Positions 62,801 through 64,000 of a stretch of 64,000 nucleotides of DNA are shown here, one piece after another. Made by a program: the position numbers and the translations under genes. This DNA is from Taeniopygia guttata (Eukaryota > Chordata > Aves > Passeriformes > Estrildidae), in contig NC_133043.1 in NCBI RefSeq assembly GCF_048771995.1, forward strand, positions 10,868,501 to 10,932,500. Reading direction: 5' to 3'. Numbering within the stretch: the stretch's first letter is position 1; each line of letters begins with the position of its first letter. A model generated the notes under the pieces. That model was not told where the DNA came from and made no database searches. It was given only the letters and a program-made list of their open reading frames with translations.

Positions 62801-64000
62801 CTCAGCAAAGTTCTGGGTGCAGCCTTTCACTGCTTTGCATGTGCCAAGACTGAATCACAGCTGATGACGAAGCGGGAGAGGTGACAGGGCTGATCTGGAA
62901 TGTGTCTGGTTTGGGTGTTCTGTGTATTAACCTGCACAGGAACTTCATGTATGGACAGCCCTGGGGATGGTCAATACTTCCCAAAGTGGAGAAAAAGGAG
63001 GAACACATTTCTCAGCAAAGCTGAGCTTTGCTTATGATCCATGTGCAACCAGTACCTTCTGGTGTTCCACTGAAATTACAGCATGCAGTTCCAGAGCTTG
63101 TGATGCTGACAAGCTTGATAAACTTCCTTACTTCTGCTGCAAATTGATCAACTCAAAGACAACCAAACAAAATAAAAGGTGTCAGGTTTCGGAAAGGCAG
63201 GGGAAGATCTTAAAAACAGCATTATTGCAAGAAAGTCTGGTATAACCTACGCAGCTTCTCTGTCTGAGTGTAGCCCGGCCCTGATGGATATTCTGAAACA
63301 CGTGACAGAGTTTATACCATTGGTAAAGACAATGAAGGAGAAGAAAAACCAGGGCTCAGCTGTGCCAAGCACTGAGATGGGTGCTCCTAGGGATGTTAGT
63401 AGGGTTTGGGTGTGTTAAGATGCAAGTATTGGTGGTTGCTGTTGAATAGGAGTGGGGTTGAGTAAAAGGCTCAAATTGAATGCATATAGCTGTGATTTGT
63501 TGAACTTAAACCATATTTCTTTCTCCTCAAAAAGTGCCATATGATTTGGGGCATCTGTTTTAACAGGATTGACTGGAAATTAATCTGAAAGAATGAGGGA
63601 TGTAAAAATTGTCAGTTTTCTGGGTTTTAACCATATATAGAATTCTACAGTAAAAGTACATTTCATTCTTAACTTCTACAAGCAGAATAAAAATCTGCCA
63701 TTTCCATTCACTACCACAGGTTTTCTTCAATAGGGTGGTTAATTTATTGTTTGATTCTGTTATCTCCATAATAGCTGTCCACCTTGCCTGGGAGGTTGTT
63801 ATTCCTAATTGTAGAGGAAGTGCATGGACCCTGTCCAAACCAAATGCTGGCTGATTATCATTCTATCTAATGGCTTTCTCCCGGTGTAGATCAAAGAGCA
63901 GTGTGAATTTCTAGGTGTGATTTTATACAAAGTTTCCTCCACTGCAGTTTGAGTGACACATTTCTTCGTAAGGGGATTGCTCGTGGCATGGGAACGTGAG
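50857..64000 (+). other. RAB11FIP4 intron 1 (partial)
   Basis: About 13.1 kb follows the exon 1 donor with no recognisable exon on either strand. The sequence is AT-rich after 51420, with scattered T runs and a small palindromic repeat at 54751-54793. I recognise no LINE, SINE or LTR here, which makes it repeat-poor. A long first intron in this gene is expected from other vertebrates. Confidence 0.7.
54751..54793. repeat. Short palindrome with direct repeat in RAB11FIP4 intron 1
   Basis: AACTCATGAA (54751-54760) and its reverse complement TTCATGAGTT (54762-54771) flank one base. AACTCATGAATTTC then recurs at 54779, 28 bases after its first occurrence. Confidence 0.65.

Noticed and set aside
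1-64000. CRISPR arrays, prokaryotic operons or an integrated plasmid or phage
   Set aside because: All supported genes are intron-containing vertebrate genes and the repeats are avian; no regular spacer-repeat array is present.

Overview
This is nuclear DNA from a bird, most likely a passerine. The evidence is a set of interrupted vertebrate genes with consensus GT/AG splice sites, CR1 LINE fragments, a class III (ERVL-like) solo LTR of avian type, and two short interspersed elements with a tRNA-Ile-derived head and a CR1-derived tail, an architecture known from the passerine family TguSINE1. The gene order TRIM25 - COIL - SCPEP1 matches human 17q22. From memory this corresponds to the avian chromosome 19 block; I could not check that here.

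Layout, left to right. 1-2.9 kb: no firm gene, only one coding-like fragment. 3.2-7.8 kb (+): a complete four-exon meteorin-family gene encoding a secreted protein of 328 aa. It lies where human has no meteorin gene. 7.8-13.4 kb: non-coding, with a 190-bp tandem dimer, a SINE and the presumed TRIM25 3' UTR. 13.4-20.1 kb (-): complete nine-exon TRIM25 (638 aa, RING E3 ligase of antiviral signalling) with a CpG-island promoter. 20.2-24.5 kb: intergenic, with CR1 fragments. 24.5-30.3 kb (-): complete seven-exon COIL (605 aa, Cajal body scaffold), whose first intron holds a CR1 copy and a large G-rich minisatellite. 30.4-40.3 kb (+): complete 13-exon SCPEP1 (441 aa, serine carboxypeptidase-like), divergently transcribed from COIL across about 110 bp. 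40.3-49.7 kb: intergenic with one solo LTR. 49.7-51.4 kb: CpG island with a second G-rich minisatellite. 50.7-50.9 kb (+): first coding exon of RAB11FIP4, followed by about 13 kb of its first intron running off the window.

The genes are not an operon-like set and do not form one pathway: a secreted growth-factor-like protein, an innate-immunity ubiquitin ligase, a nuclear-body scaffold, a lysosomal/secretory peptidase-like protein and a Rab11 effector. The only structural coupling visible is the shared COIL/SCPEP1 promoter. All exon boundaries were derived by reading splice sites and checking that phases join without a stop; the summed coding lengths are 987, 1917, 1818 and 1326 nt for the four complete genes, each a multiple of three.
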